17,626 nucleotides of DNA, taken from assembly GCA_023394015.1 (NCBI GenBank), contig JAEXBL010000239.1, positions 1 to 17,626 on the forward strand. The letters are read 5' to 3'. Source of the stretch: Pseudomonadota bacterium. GTDB lineage: Bacteria > Pseudomonadota > Gammaproteobacteria > Burkholderiales > Burkholderiaceae_C. Of this stretch, positions 1 to 7,123 are shown one piece after another; positions within the stretch are counted from its first letter, which is position 1, and each line of letters begins with the position of its first letter. Made by a program: the position numbers and the translations under genes. Under the pieces are notes generated by a model. That model did no database searches and was not told where the DNA came from. It saw only the letters and a list, made by a program, of their open reading frames with translations.

Positions 1-545
1 GCCATGGGCGCCTGCACCACCGGCGCTGGCGGTGTCGGCGGCGTGACCTGGGCCGGCGTCACCGTGACCGGCGGCGGCGCGGCGCGGCCGGGCGGGTCGA
101 CCAGCATGGTGTAGTCGCGCAGGACGCTGCCGTTGGCCCAGTTGGCGTCGATCACGATGCCCAGAAAGGGCTCGTTCACGGGGCGCTCGCCGGCCACGCG
201 CAGGTAGGCCTGGCCGTTCGGGCGGCGGTGCAGGGTGACGCGGGCACCGGCCAGCGCGGGGGAGTAGTCGACGCCGGCGGTGCGGAAGGCCTGCGGAGAC
301 GCGACCGTGGCCTGGAAGGTGGCCGCTTCTTCGGAGGAGATCTGCGGCACCTCGATCTCGGCGCGCAGCGGCTCGCCCAGCGACGAACGCACGGTGATCG
401 CGCCCAGCGCCAGGGCCTGCGCATCCAGGCTGAGGCCGAGCATCGTCAACGCCACGGCGGACGCCAGTACCCCTTTCTTCCATGGCTGCGGGGCCATGCC
501 CGTATCGATCGATCCCTGCGGGATCTGCGCGGTTTTATTCTGCAT
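1..545 (-). CDS. fimV: FimV-like protein, N-terminal part (cut by window edge)
   Basis: About 181 codons are visible, running off the left edge. The protein opens with a short basic stretch (PWKKG) and a hydrophobic segment ending ALALGAITVRSSLGEPLRAE. That is a signal peptide followed by the conserved start of the FimV/HubP N-terminal domain. The domain continues through YLRVAGERPVNEPFLGIVID and ends near MLVDPP, after which a Pro/Val/Thr-rich linker begins. FimV-type proteins are large inner-membrane, peptidoglycan-binding (LysM) proteins that organise the cell pole and support type IV pilus function; the LysM and C-terminal parts lie outside the window. Start: ATG at 545 is used, but neither it nor the in-frame ATG at 497 has a good ribosome binding site, and 497 would also leave a normal signal peptide. 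It lies downstream of asd on the same strand, a usual neighbour in Burkholderiales, with a terminator-like hairpin between them. Confidence 0.88.
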   Translation of the reverse strand, partial: MQNKTAQIPQGSIDTGMAPQPWKKGVLASAVALTMLGLSLDAQALALGAITVRSSLGEPLRAEIEVPQISSEEAATFQATVASPQAFRTAGVDYSPALAGARVTLHRRPNGQAYLRVAGERPVNEPFLGIVIDANWANGSVLRDYTMLVDPPGRAAPPPVTVTPAQVTPPTPPAPVVQAPM

Positions 546-593
546 GTCTGGTGTGGGGCAGGCCAAGCCTCGCCGGAACGAATATGAAAATCG

Positions 594-622
594 ACATTAA
601 CATCAACATATTAGGCTGACAA
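594..622 (-). promoter_or_regulatory. Possible fimV promoter in an AT-rich pocket
   Basis: The stretch around 575-622 is clearly more AT-rich than its surroundings. On the minus strand it holds TTGTCA (617-622, 5 of 6 to the -35 consensus) and, after 17 bases, TAATGT (594-599, only 3 of 6 to the -10 consensus). Position and composition fit a promoter for fimV, but the -10 match is poor. Confidence 0.3.
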
Positions 623-697
623 GCTGAGACACTGCTTAACCATCGTCACAAGTTGGCACAGGCTTCAATCTCCGCCCGCGATGTTGTCTGCGGACAA

Positions 698-724
698 CGC
701 GCGGCGCCACGGGGGCGCCGCGCG
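698..724 (-). terminator. Hairpin downstream of asd
   Basis: An 11-base-pair perfect inverted repeat (arms 698-708 and 714-724, loop ACGGG) starts 23 bases after the asd stop codon. A second small hairpin (GTTGTC/GACAAC, 683-698) follows on the minus strand. There is no clear T-run in the asd direction; four Ts follow the stem on the plus strand instead (TATGGTTTT). It is probably a strong pause or termination structure separating asd from fimV. Confidence 0.5.
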
Positions 725-746
725 CTATGGTTTTGAAAGAGCCGCC

Positions 747-1886
747 TCAGGCGTCGAGCAGGATGCGCAGCATGCGCCGCAGCGGCTCGGCCGCACCCCA
801 CAGCAGCTGGTCGCCGATGGTAAACGCACCGACGTACTCCGGGCCCATGGCCATCTTGCGGATGCGGCCCACCGGGATGCTCATGGTGCCGGTGACGGCC
901 ACCGGGGTCAGCTCGCGCAGGGTGTCTTCGCGGTTGTTGGGCACCACCTTCACCCAGTCGTTGTCGGCGGCGAGCATGGCCTCGATGTCGGCTACCGGCA
1001 CGTCCTTCTTCAGCTTGAAGGTCAGCGCCTGGCTGTGGCAGCGCATGGCGCCCACGCGCACGCAGTAGCCGTCCACCGGCACGGCCGCGGTGCCGAAGCC
1101 CTCGCCCTGGCCGAGGATCTTGTTGGTTTCGGCCATGCCTTTCCATTCCTCGCGCGACACGCCGTTGCCCAGGTCCTTGTCGATCCAGGGGATGAGCGAG
1201 CCGCCCAGGGGCACGCCGAAGTTGGCGATCTCGTCGCCCGACAGGGCGCGCTGCTTGGCGATGATCTGGCGGTCGATTTCCAGGATGGCGCTTTTCGGAT
1301 CCTGCAGCAGCGCCTTCACCTCGGCGTTCAGGGTGCCGTACTGCGTCAGCAGCTCGCGCATGTGCTGGGCGCCGCCGCCGCTGGCGGCCTGGTAGGTCTG
1401 GGTGCTCATCCACTCCACCAGGCCGGCCTTGAACAGCGCACCCACGCCCATCAGCATGCAACTGACGGTGCAGTTGCCGCCGACCCAGTTGTTGCCGCCC
1501 TTGGCCAGCGCGTTCTGGATCACCGGCAGGTTGACCGGGTCGAGCACGATCACCGCATCGTCGTTCATGCGCAGCGCGCTGGCGGCGTCGATCCAGTGGC
1601 CCTTCCAGCCGGCGGCGCGCAGCTTGGGGAACACGGCGTTGGTGTAGTCGCCGCCCTGACAGGTCAGGATGACGTTGCACTTTTTCAGCGCGTCGATGTC
1701 GTGCGCATCTTTCAGCGTCTTCTCATTCTTGGCCATGGCCGGGGCCGCGCCGCCGGCGTTGCTGGTGGAGAAGAAGATGGGCTCGATCAGGTCGAAGTCG
1801 CCCTCGGCCTGCATGCGGTCCATCAGGACCGAGCCGACCATGCCGCGCCAGCCGACGAGGCCTACAACGTTGCCGATCTTGTTCAT
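747..1886 (-). CDS. asd: Aspartate-semialdehyde dehydrogenase
   Basis: The 379-residue protein reduces aspartyl-4-phosphate to aspartate 4-semialdehyde with NADPH. This is the branch-point step toward lysine, diaminopimelate, threonine, isoleucine and methionine. The N-terminus has the nucleotide-binding loop [12 protein letters not shown] (residues 8-19). The catalytic cysteine is Cys139 in GGNCTVSC, and the acid-base histidine lies in [11 protein letters not shown]. Length and motifs match the E. coli-type (Gram-negative) Asd rather than the shorter Gram-positive/archaeal type. Start: ATG at 1886, aligned with the family start; the upstream AAAGG is 12 bases away, a weak ribosome site. The upstream 95 bases hold a large hairpin and a short Thr/Lys-rich reading frame, suggesting attenuation control. 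Unlike the common leuB-asd adjacency in related bacteria, here a HAD gene and two plus-strand genes separate asd from leuB, so it needs its own promoter. Confidence 0.97.
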   Translation of the reverse strand: MNKIGNVVGLVGWRGMVGSVLMDRMQAEGDFDLIEPIFFSTSNAGGAAPAMAKNEKTLKDAHDIDALKKCNVILTCQGGDYTNAVFPKLRAAGWKGHWIDAASALRMNDDAVIVLDPVNLPVIQNALAKGGNNWVGGNCTVSCMLMGVGALFKAGLVEWMSTQTYQAASGGGAQHMRELLTQYGTLNAEVKALLQDPKSAILEIDRQIIAKQRALSGDEIANFGVPLGGSLIPWIDKDLGNGVSREEWKGMAETNKILGQGEGFGTAAVPVDGYCVRVGAMRCHSQALTFKLKKDVPVADIEAMLAADNDWVKVVPNNREDTLRELTPVAVTGTMSIPVGRIRKMAMGPEYVGAFTIGDQLLWGAAEPLRRMLRILLDA

Positions 1887-1913
1887 GGAGATTCGCGCCT
1901 TTCAAACAATGTG

Positions 1914-1983
1914 AAAACTGTCTGACCTGCCGGGCTCGTCTGGCTCCGGAAGGCGGCGCGCACGACGAACCCGGACTGGTCAG
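1914..1983 (-). promoter_or_regulatory. Putative transcription attenuator hairpin upstream of asd
   Basis: Read on the minus strand, CTGACC (1983-1978), a 3-base spacer and CCGGGTTCGTC (1974-1964) pair with GACGAGCCCGG (1940-1930), a 2-base spacer and GGTCAG (1927-1922). The 11-pair block has a single G-U pair and the outer 6-pair block is perfect. The loop is 23 bases (1941-1963). The stem is followed after ACAG by TTTT (1917-1914), then a T-rich stretch up to asd. The left arm contains the stop codon of the Thr/Lys-rich leader frame, so translation of the leader would affect folding. A competing short pairing, CACGAC in the leader's Thr codons with GTCGTG overlapping the left arm, is also visible. 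Structure is seen directly; attenuation is inferred. The T-run is short for a strong terminator. Confidence 0.55.
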
Positions 1984-2081
1984 CCCTTTTTGGTGGTCGT
2001 GGTAATGGTGAACACACAAAACGCCAGTGCCCCGGCCGCAGCGGGCAGGGCGGTGAGATCGAGGCGATCGGCGGCGTTCAT
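1980..2081 (-). CDS. Putative 33-residue leader peptide, Thr/Ile/Lys-rich tail
   Basis: The short frame starts at ATG 2081 and stops at TGA 1982-1980, 93 bases before asd. It begins MNAADRLDLTAL, has a small hydrophobic middle and ends FTITTTTKKG. Codons 25-32 read Thr-Ile-Thr-Thr-Thr-Thr-Lys-Lys, recalling the Thr/Ile-rich tail of the E. coli thr operon leader. These amino acids are made from the product of asd, immediately downstream. The stop codon lies in the left arm of the hairpin at 1922-1983, as expected of a leader peptide acting through ribosome position. No Shine-Dalgarno sequence precedes the ATG; a -10-like TACAAT nine bases upstream would give a nearly leaderless mRNA. It could instead be a chance frame or a small membrane peptide. 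Confidence 0.55.
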   Translation of the reverse strand: MNAADRLDLTALPAAAGALAFCVFTITTTTKKG

Positions 2082-2090
2082 GGTGGGGTG

Positions 2091-2096
2091 ATTGTA
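2091..2096 (-). promoter_or_regulatory. Candidate -10 element for the asd leader transcript
   Basis: TACAAT on the minus strand (5 of 6 to consensus) ends nine bases before the leader ATG. The expected start of transcription, about seven bases after the hexamer, falls some three bases before that ATG. At 17-base spacing the -35 region is GC-rich and poor. The GC-rich surroundings (2097-2200) make this AT-rich hexamer stand out. Confidence 0.4.
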
Positions 2097-2224
2097 ATGG
2101 AGGCTCGCGGCCGCGGGGTGCGGGGCGGGCAGTGGGCGCGTGCGTGCTGTGGGGTGAGGGCCACGCCAGGCTCGTCAACGCGGGGCGCTGCGTGCCGTCG
2201 GTGGGTATCTGGGGGCGGTTTGGG

Positions 2225-2956
2225 TCAGCCGCAGCCCGCCGGAGCCCCATCGGGCTCCAGCTGCGCCGCCAGATCCAGCAGATCCCGCGCGTGGAGGGTG
2301 TTGTCGGCCACCGGCGACACGTCCTTGGGTTGCGCGGCGCCAAACTCAAGCGGCCGCTCGATGTAGGCCGTCTGCAGCCCGCAGGCGCGCGCGGCGGCCA
2401 GGTCGTCCTGGTGCGCGGCCACCATCAGCACCTCGCAGGGGGCCACGTCGAACACCTCGGCCACGCCCAGGTACACGCGCGGGTCGGGCTTGTAGGCGCG
2501 GAACACCTCGGCCGACAGCACGCAGTCCCAGGGCAGGCCGGCGTGCCGGGCCATGGCGGTCAGCAGGCCGATGTTGCCGTTCGACAGCGAGCAGAGGGTG
2601 TGCCGGTGCTTCAGCCGCTGCAGGCCCTCCACCGCGTCGGGCCAGGCGTTCAGGCGGTGCCACACCCGGTTCAGGTGGCGGCGCTCGTTCTCGGGCAGCT
2701 CGCCCAGGCCGAAGCCGGGCAGGATGTCGTCCAGGATCAGCCGGTGCAACGCGTCCAGGCGGGTCCAGCCCAGCTCGCCCGACATCACCCGCGCCATCGC
2801 CGGCTGGTAGCCGGCGCGCCAGGCCCGGGCAAAGGCGTCGCCATCGACCTGCGGGTACAGCCGTGCCATCTCGGCCACGATGGAGCCGTGCCAGTCGACC
2901 ACCGTGCCGAACACGTCGAAGGCCAGGATGCGCGGCGGAACGAGGGCGTTGTTCAT
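2225..2956 (-). CDS. HAD-superfamily hydrolase, haloacid dehalogenase type II-like
   Basis: The 243-residue protein has all four HAD motifs. Motif I is FDVFGTVVDW with nucleophile Asp14; motif II is SLSNGN with Ser125; motif III is AYKPDPRVY with Lys156; motif IV is VAAHQDDLAAARACGL with Asp184/Asp185. The helical cap follows motif I. Overall it matches proteins annotated as haloacid dehalogenase type II (2-haloalkanoate to 2-hydroxyalkanoate). However, the usual Ser-Ser-Asn-x-Trp-Asp loop is Ala-Ala-His-Gln-Asp-Asp here, so the substrate is uncertain and a phosphatase role is possible. Start: ATG 2956 places the catalytic Asp at residue 14, as in the family; ATG 2965 is an alternative, and longer extensions look like non-coding GC-rich sequence. 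No clear ribosome site. It is divergent from the diguanylate cyclase gene (149 bases between starts). Confidence 0.85.
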   Translation of the reverse strand: MNNALVPPRILAFDVFGTVVDWHGSIVAEMARLYPQVDGDAFARAWRAGYQPAMARVMSGELGWTRLDALHRLILDDILPGFGLGELPENERRHLNRVWHRLNAWPDAVEGLQRLKHRHTLCSLSNGNIGLLTAMARHAGLPWDCVLSAEVFRAYKPDPRVYLGVAEVFDVAPCEVLMVAAHQDDLAAARACGLQTAYIERPLEFGAAQPKDVSPVADNTLHARDLLDLAAQLEPDGAPAGCG

Positions 2957-3060
2957 GGCCCGCATTGTGGTGGCTGCCGGGCGGCGCCTCAAGCGTGGTT
3001 CACCCGATGGTGCGGGTTCAGGGCGGCGGAACGGAGCGTGCCGATGTGCCCCTCGGCCGG

Positions 3061-3105
3061 ATGAAAGTGTATCCAAACACCTCATATCGTGTTACATTTG
3101 TATTC
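3061..3105 (+). promoter_or_regulatory. AT-rich upstream region of the diguanylate cyclase gene
   Basis: The 45 bases before ATG 3106 are markedly AT-rich compared with both flanks. TACATT (3093-3098) resembles a -10 box and ends seven bases before the ATG, which would give a leaderless mRNA. The -35 position (TATCCA) matches only 3 of 6. No Shine-Dalgarno sequence is visible. An in-frame ATG at 3061 could start a longer protein, but its added residues do not look like a natural N-terminus. Confidence 0.3.
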
Positions 3106-4530
3106 ATGTCGTCGCGTGCCCGGCCCCGTCTTGTGCCCACCGGGCTCACCGCCCGCAGTGCACTGGTGTCGCTGACCGTGGCCTTGCTGGTGGTGGGCGC
3201 GATGGGCTTGACGCTGTGGGGCCTGACGCGCCAGAGCGAGGCGCTGGATCGGCTCAGCCAGGGCGAGGTCGAGCACCTGATGGCCTCCACCCGCCTGCTG
3301 CAACAGGCCGACCTGCTGGACAACGAAGCCGCCACCCTGGCTGCGGCCCGCAGCCATGCCCAGCGCCGGGCCGCCTGGGTGGCCCTGACCGACCGCCTGA
3401 CCTGGGTCGAGAAGCTGGTGGTCGACCTGCAGCTGCCGCCCGAGGACGCGGCGCTGGCGGGCGAGCTGGCGCACCGCATCACCCAGATCGAGGAGAACGG
3501 CCGCGCGCTGAATGCCGTGGTGCGCGCCCACATCGATGACCCGGCCAGTGAAGCCGGCGCCGAGGCGGTGACCCGGCTGCAGCAGGCCAACGAGGCCATG
3601 GCCGCCGAGCTGAGCATGCAGCTCGGGCTGGTGGCCGCCAACAGCCGCCGCCTGCTGGCCGATCAGGCCCGGCAGCTGGCGCAGGACGTGGAGGCGCACC
3701 GCCGCACCACCATCGGGCTGGGCCTGGGCTTGCTGCTGGCGGTGGTCATTGCCGCCCTGTGGTTCGAGGTGAACGTGGTGCGCCGCGTGCGCCTGCTCAA
3801 GCACATGGTGGATGCGGGCGAGGCCACGCCGCCGGCCCGGTCCCTGGCGGCGCCGGACGAGATCAGCGGTCTGGCGCAAACCATGGGCAGCTACGTCAGC
3901 CGCATCCGCGCGCACGAGCAGGAGATGCAGCGCGTGAACCAGGAGCTGGCCTTCCTGGCCGACCACGACACGCTGACGCAATTGCCCAACCGCCGCTTCT
4001 TCGAGGCGCGCGCCATGCGGCGGGCGGCGCAGCCGGGCGAACCGTTGTGGGTGCTGATCGGCGACATCGACCGCTTCAAGAGTATCAACGACCAGCACGG
4101 CCACGCCACCGGCGACGCGGCCCTGGTGCACGTGGCCGGCCTGCTGCGCACCAACCTGCGCGAGGGCGAGGCGCTGGCGCGCTTTGGCGGTGAGGAATTC
4201 GTGGCCGTGATCCCCGCGCCCACCGCCGATGCGGTGTTCGGCATCGTCGAGCGGGTGCGCGCCGCCGTGGCGGCCACGCCGCTGCCGCTGCCCGGCGGCG
4301 AGAGCCTGCCGGTGAGCATCAGCTTCGGGCTGGCGCCTATTGCACCGCCTGCGGCAGGGGCGGCCGACGATGCCGGTGCTGCGCGCCGTGCCCTCGACGC
4401 CGCACTGCGCGCGGCCGACGACGCCCTCTACGTGGCCAAGCGCTGTGGCCGCAACCGGGTGCAACTGGCGCCGCAGCCGGCGCCGGCCACGCCCGCTCAA
4501 ACTGTGCGAGGAGACACCATTGAAGCCTGA
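3106..4530 (+). CDS. Membrane-anchored diguanylate cyclase (GGDEF domain)
   Basis: The 474-residue protein should make cyclic di-GMP from two GTP. Order of parts: a first membrane segment at about residues 17-40 (ARSALVSLTVALLVVGAMG); a helical, probably periplasmic region of about 160 residues resembling four-helix-bundle sensors; a second membrane segment at about 203-221 (IGLGLGLLLAVVIAALWF); a short HAMP-like/coiled-coil linker; then the GGDEF domain from about residue 285. The active-site motif is RFGGEEF (GGEEF at 361-365), a functional variant in this family, and the metal/nucleotide region DIDRFKSINDQHGHATGD is intact. The inhibitory-site position reads R352-E-G-E355 instead of RxxD, so product inhibition may be altered. 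Start: ATG 3106 gives a typical basic N-terminus. Its last 11 bases overlap the TTG start of the substrate-binding protein gene, so the two are probably co-translated. Confidence 0.93.
   Translation: MSSRARPRLVPTGLTARSALVSLTVALLVVGAMGLTLWGLTRQSEALDRLSQGEVEHLMASTRLLQQADLLDNEAATLAAARSHAQRRAAWVALTDRLTWVEKLVVDLQLPPEDAALAGELAHRITQIEENGRALNAVVRAHIDDPASEAGAEAVTRLQQANEAMAAELSMQLGLVAANSRRLLADQARQLAQDVEAHRRTTIGLGLGLLLAVVIAALWFEVNVVRRVRLLKHMVDAGEATPPARSLAAPDEISGLAQTMGSYVSRIRAHEQEMQRVNQELAFLADHDTLTQLPNRRFFEARAMRRAAQPGEPLWVLIGDIDRFKSINDQHGHATGDAALVHVAGLLRTNLREGEALARFGGEEFVAVIPAPTADAVFGIVERVRAAVAATPLPLPGGESLPVSISFGLAPIAPPAAGAADDAGAARRALDAALRAADDALYVAKRCGRNRVQLAPQPAPATPAQTVRGDTIEA
4508..4514 (+). promoter_or_regulatory. 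Shine-Dalgarno site fixing a TTG start
   Basis: GAGGAGA lies five bases before TTG 4520, inside the end of the diguanylate cyclase gene. It is the best ribosome site in the area. No ATG in the correct frame exists between here and the signal peptide, so TTG is the chosen start of the downstream gene. Confidence 0.8.
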
Positions 4531-6013
4531 AGTATGGTCCCACACATGGCGCGCCCTGGCCGTGCTGCTGTGCGCGCTGGCGCTCAGCCTGCCGGCGCTG
4601 GCCGCGCGCGACACCATCCGCCTGGGCGTGCAGCTGGAGCCGCCGATGCTCGACCCCACGGCCACCGCCGCCGCCACGGCGGGCGAGATCACCTACGCCA
4701 ACGTGCTGGAGGGCCTGACGGTGATCGACGCCAAGGGCCGGGTGGCGCCGCGCCTGGCCACCGGATGGGAGCGCGCGCCCGACGGCCTGAGCTACACCTT
4801 CACGCTGCGCCGCGGCGTGCGCTTTCACGACGGCAAGGCCTTCGACGCCAGCGTGGCGGTGGCCAGCCTGCGGCGCATCGTGGCGGCCGATTCGCGCAAT
4901 CCGCAAAAGAAGTGGTTCGAGAAGATCGCCGGCGTGCAGGCGGTGGGCAGCCACCAGCTCGTCATTGGCCTGCACCAGCCCGATGCGCTGCTGCCCTTCG
5001 CCCTGGCGCTGCCGGCGGCGGTGATGGTGCACCCCGACACGGCCGCCGGCAACGCCACCCGGCCCATCGGCACCGGGCCGTTCCAGTTCGGGCAGTGGCA
5101 ACGCGGGCATTCGGTGCAGATCGAGCGGCACGCCGGCTACTGGGGCAAGAAGCCGGCGCTGCGCAGCGCCACCTTCGTGTTTCACAACAGCAGCGCCGAG
5201 ACCGAGAACATGCTGGCCGAAGGCCGGCTGGACTGGCTGGGCTCGGTGACCAAGATGAGCGACCCCTTCATGGCCCGGCCCGATTACCGCATGGGCTCGC
5301 GCAAGCTCGAAAGCAAGATGATCCTGGCCATCAACAACGCGCGGCCGCCGTTCAACGACGTGCGCGTGCGCCGCGCGCTGGCGCACGCCATCGATCGGTT
5401 CGACCTGAGCACCATCTACGGCACGCAGTTCAAGCCGCAGCTCATCGGCAGCCACTTCGCGCCCTGGCACCCGGCCTATGTCGACCTGGCGCAGCGCTAC
5501 CCGTTCGACCCAGCGCGCGCCCGCGCACTGCTGGCCGAAGCCGGCGTGGAGCCCGGAACCCGGGTGGCGCTGACGGTGCCGCCGACCGACTACGGCCGCT
5601 TCGGGGGCCTGAAGATCGCCGACAAGCTGGAAGAGGTGGGCTTTCGCGTGGACCTGGTGCAGGTGGACTGGAAGCGCTGGATGAGCGAGGTGTTCGAGAA
5701 GAAGGACTACGAGCTGACGCTGATCCTGCACGTGGAGCCGCTGGACCTGAACATCTACGCGCGCCCCGGCTACTACTTCAACTACGACAGCAGCGCCTTC
5801 CGCGCGCTGTGGGAGCGTGTGCTGTCGGCGTCCACCGAGGCCGAGCTGAACGCGCGCCTGGGCGATGCCCAGCGCCAGATCAGCGAAGACGCGGTCAACG
5901 TGTTCCTGTTCATGCGGCCCGAGCGCAACTTCATGCACAAGGACCTGATGGGCGTGTGGGAGGAAAGCCCCATCCCGTCCTTCGTGCTGGAGGACGTTGA
6001 CTGGCGCCGCTGA
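4520..6013 (+). CDS. Periplasmic ABC-transporter substrate-binding protein, family 5 (peptide/nickel type)
   Basis: The 497-residue protein begins with a Sec signal peptide (basic Arg11, hydrophobic LAVLLCALALSLPALA, likely cleavage after Ala28 or Ala29). The mature part starts RDTIRLGVQLEPPMLDPT and carries the family-5 signature around YTFTLRRGVRFHDGKAFDA. It also has RPIGTGPFQFGQW and the helix VRRALAHAIDRFDL typical of dipeptide/oligopeptide-binding proteins such as DppA/OppA. The real ligand cannot be read from sequence. The start is TTG 4520, supported by GAGGAGA five bases upstream and by an 11-base overlap with the diguanylate cyclase gene. No permease or ATPase genes are nearby, so it is an orphan: it either serves a transporter encoded elsewhere or acts as a sensory partner for the cyclase. 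It is convergent with leuB. Confidence 0.93.
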   Translation: MKPEVWSHTWRALAVLLCALALSLPALAARDTIRLGVQLEPPMLDPTATAAATAGEITYANVLEGLTVIDAKGRVAPRLATGWERAPDGLSYTFTLRRGVRFHDGKAFDASVAVASLRRIVAADSRNPQKKWFEKIAGVQAVGSHQLVIGLHQPDALLPFALALPAAVMVHPDTAAGNATRPIGTGPFQFGQWQRGHSVQIERHAGYWGKKPALRSATFVFHNSSAETENMLAEGRLDWLGSVTKMSDPFMARPDYRMGSRKLESKMILAINNARPPFNDVRVRRALAHAIDRFDLSTIYGTQFKPQLIGSHFAPWHPAYVDLAQRYPFDPARARALLAEAGVEPGTRVALTVPPTDYGRFGGLKIADKLEEVGFRVDLVQVDWKRWMSEVFEKKDYELTLILHVEPLDLNIYARPGYYFNYDSSAFRALWERVLSASTEAELNARLGDAQRQISEDAVNVFLFMRPERNFMHKDLMGVWEESPIPSFVLEDVDWRR

Positions 6014-6047
6014 GGCGCCAAGCTGGGAGCGCCCGGCGCGCGGGTGC
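6002..6047. terminator. Tandem hairpins in the gap between convergent genes
   Basis: TGGCGCC (6002-6008) and GGCGCCA (6014-6020) form a perfect 7-pair stem with the stop codon of the substrate-binding protein in its loop. A second stem follows: GCGCCCG (6029-6035) with CGGGTGC (6041-6047), one G-U pair. Neither is followed by a T-run, so these may be weak or Rho-assisted stops for the genes meeting here. Confidence 0.4.
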
Positions 6048-6052
6048 TGCGC

Positions 6053-7123
6053 TCAGCCCAGCGCCTTCACCACCGCATCGCCCATCTCGCGCGTGCCGAC
6101 CCTGGTCGTGCCGGCGCTGTGGATGTCGGGCGTGCGCAGGCCTTGGGCCAGCACCTTCTTCACCGCCGCCTCGATGCGGTCGGCGGCCTCGGGCTGGTTC
6201 AGGGAAAAGCGCAGCATCATGGCGGCACTGAGGATGGTGGCCAGCGGGTTGGCCAGGCCCTGGCCGGCGATGTCGGGCGCGCTGCCGTGGCTGGGCTCGT
6301 ACAGGCCCTGTTTCTGGTCGTTCAGGCTGGCCGAGGGCAGCATGCCGATGGAGCCGGTGAGCATGGAGGCCTCGTCGCTCAGGATGTCGCCGAACATGTT
6401 GCCGGTGACGATGACGTCGAACTTCTTCGGCTCCTTCACCAGTTGCATGGCGGCGTTGTCGACGTACATGTGGTCGAGCGCCACGTCGGGGTAGTCCTGG
6501 TGCACCTCGGTCACCACGTCCTTCCAGAGCTGGAAGGTTTCCAGCACGTTGGCCTTGTCGACGCTGGTGACGCGCTTGCCGCGCTTTTGAGCCGCCTCGA
6601 AGGCGACGCGGGCGATGCGCTCGATCTCGGGGCGCGTGTAGCGCATGGTGTCGAAGGCTTCCTCGGCGCCGGGAAAGTGCCCGTCCGGCGCTAGGCGGCG
6701 ACCGCGCGGCTGGCCGAAGTAGATGTCGCCCGTCAGCTCGCGGATGATGAGGATGTCCAGGCCCGCCACCAGTTCGGGCTTCAGGCTGGAGGCGTGCGTG
6801 AGCTGCTCGTAGCAGATGGCCGGGCGGAAGTTGGCGAACAGGCCGAGTGCCTTGCGCAGGCCCAGAATGGCCTGCTCGGGGCGCAGGGCGCGCTCCAGCG
6901 TGTCGTACTTCCAGTCGCCCACGGCGCCGAACAGGATGGCGTCGGCCGCTTTCGCCAGCTTCAGCGTGGCCTCGGGCAGCGGGTGGCCGTGCGCGTCGTA
7001 GGCGGCGCCGCCCACGGCGGCTTCTTCCAGCTCGAACTTCAGGTCGAGCTGCTTGAGGACCTTGACGGCTTCGGCGACGATTTCGGTGCCGATGCCGTCA
7101 CCGGGGAGAACTGCGATTTTCAT
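6053..7123 (-). CDS. leuB: 3-isopropylmalate dehydrogenase
   Basis: The 356-residue protein oxidises and decarboxylates (2R,3S)-3-isopropylmalate to 2-oxoisocaproate with NAD+, the penultimate step of leucine synthesis. The start [19 protein letters not shown] is the family N-terminus. Substrate and metal motifs are [14 protein letters not shown], the catalytic lysine in SVDKANVL, and [10 protein letters not shown] with aspartates for Mg2+. The nucleotide-binding [17 protein letters not shown] is intact and the length is normal. Start: ATG 7123 with AAGAAG five bases upstream. It is the last gene of the minus-strand leuC-leuD-leuB group. The 173-base gap to leuD contains a GC-rich interspersed repeat. 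Confidence 0.98.
   Translation of the reverse strand: MKIAVLPGDGIGTEIVAEAVKVLKQLDLKFELEEAAVGGAAYDAHGHPLPEATLKLAKAADAILFGAVGDWKYDTLERALRPEQAILGLRKALGLFANFRPAICYEQLTHASSLKPELVAGLDILIIRELTGDIYFGQPRGRRLAPDGHFPGAEEAFDTMRYTRPEIERIARVAFEAAQKRGKRVTSVDKANVLETFQLWKDVVTEVHQDYPDVALDHMYVDNAAMQLVKEPKKFDVIVTGNMFGDILSDEASMLTGSIGMLPSASLNDQKQGLYEPSHGSAPDIAGQGLANPLATILSAAMMLRFSLNQPEAADRIEAAVKKVLAQGLRTPDIHSAGTTRVGTREMGDAVVKALG

Noticed and set aside
4528..4536. ATG at 4534 as start of the substrate-binding protein
   Set aside because: It is in a different frame from the signal peptide and mature protein; the TTG at 4520 has both frame and ribosome site.
3082..4692. A 536-codon minus-strand open frame opposite the diguanylate cyclase gene
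   Set aside because: It is exactly antisense to a gene with clear domains, is rich in His/Gln/Arg/Gly low-complexity sequence, and shows no motif; high GC opens such frames by chance.
4337..5938. A 533-codon minus-strand frame opposite the substrate-binding protein gene
   Set aside because: His/Val/Gln-rich without domains and wholly antisense to a well-supported gene.
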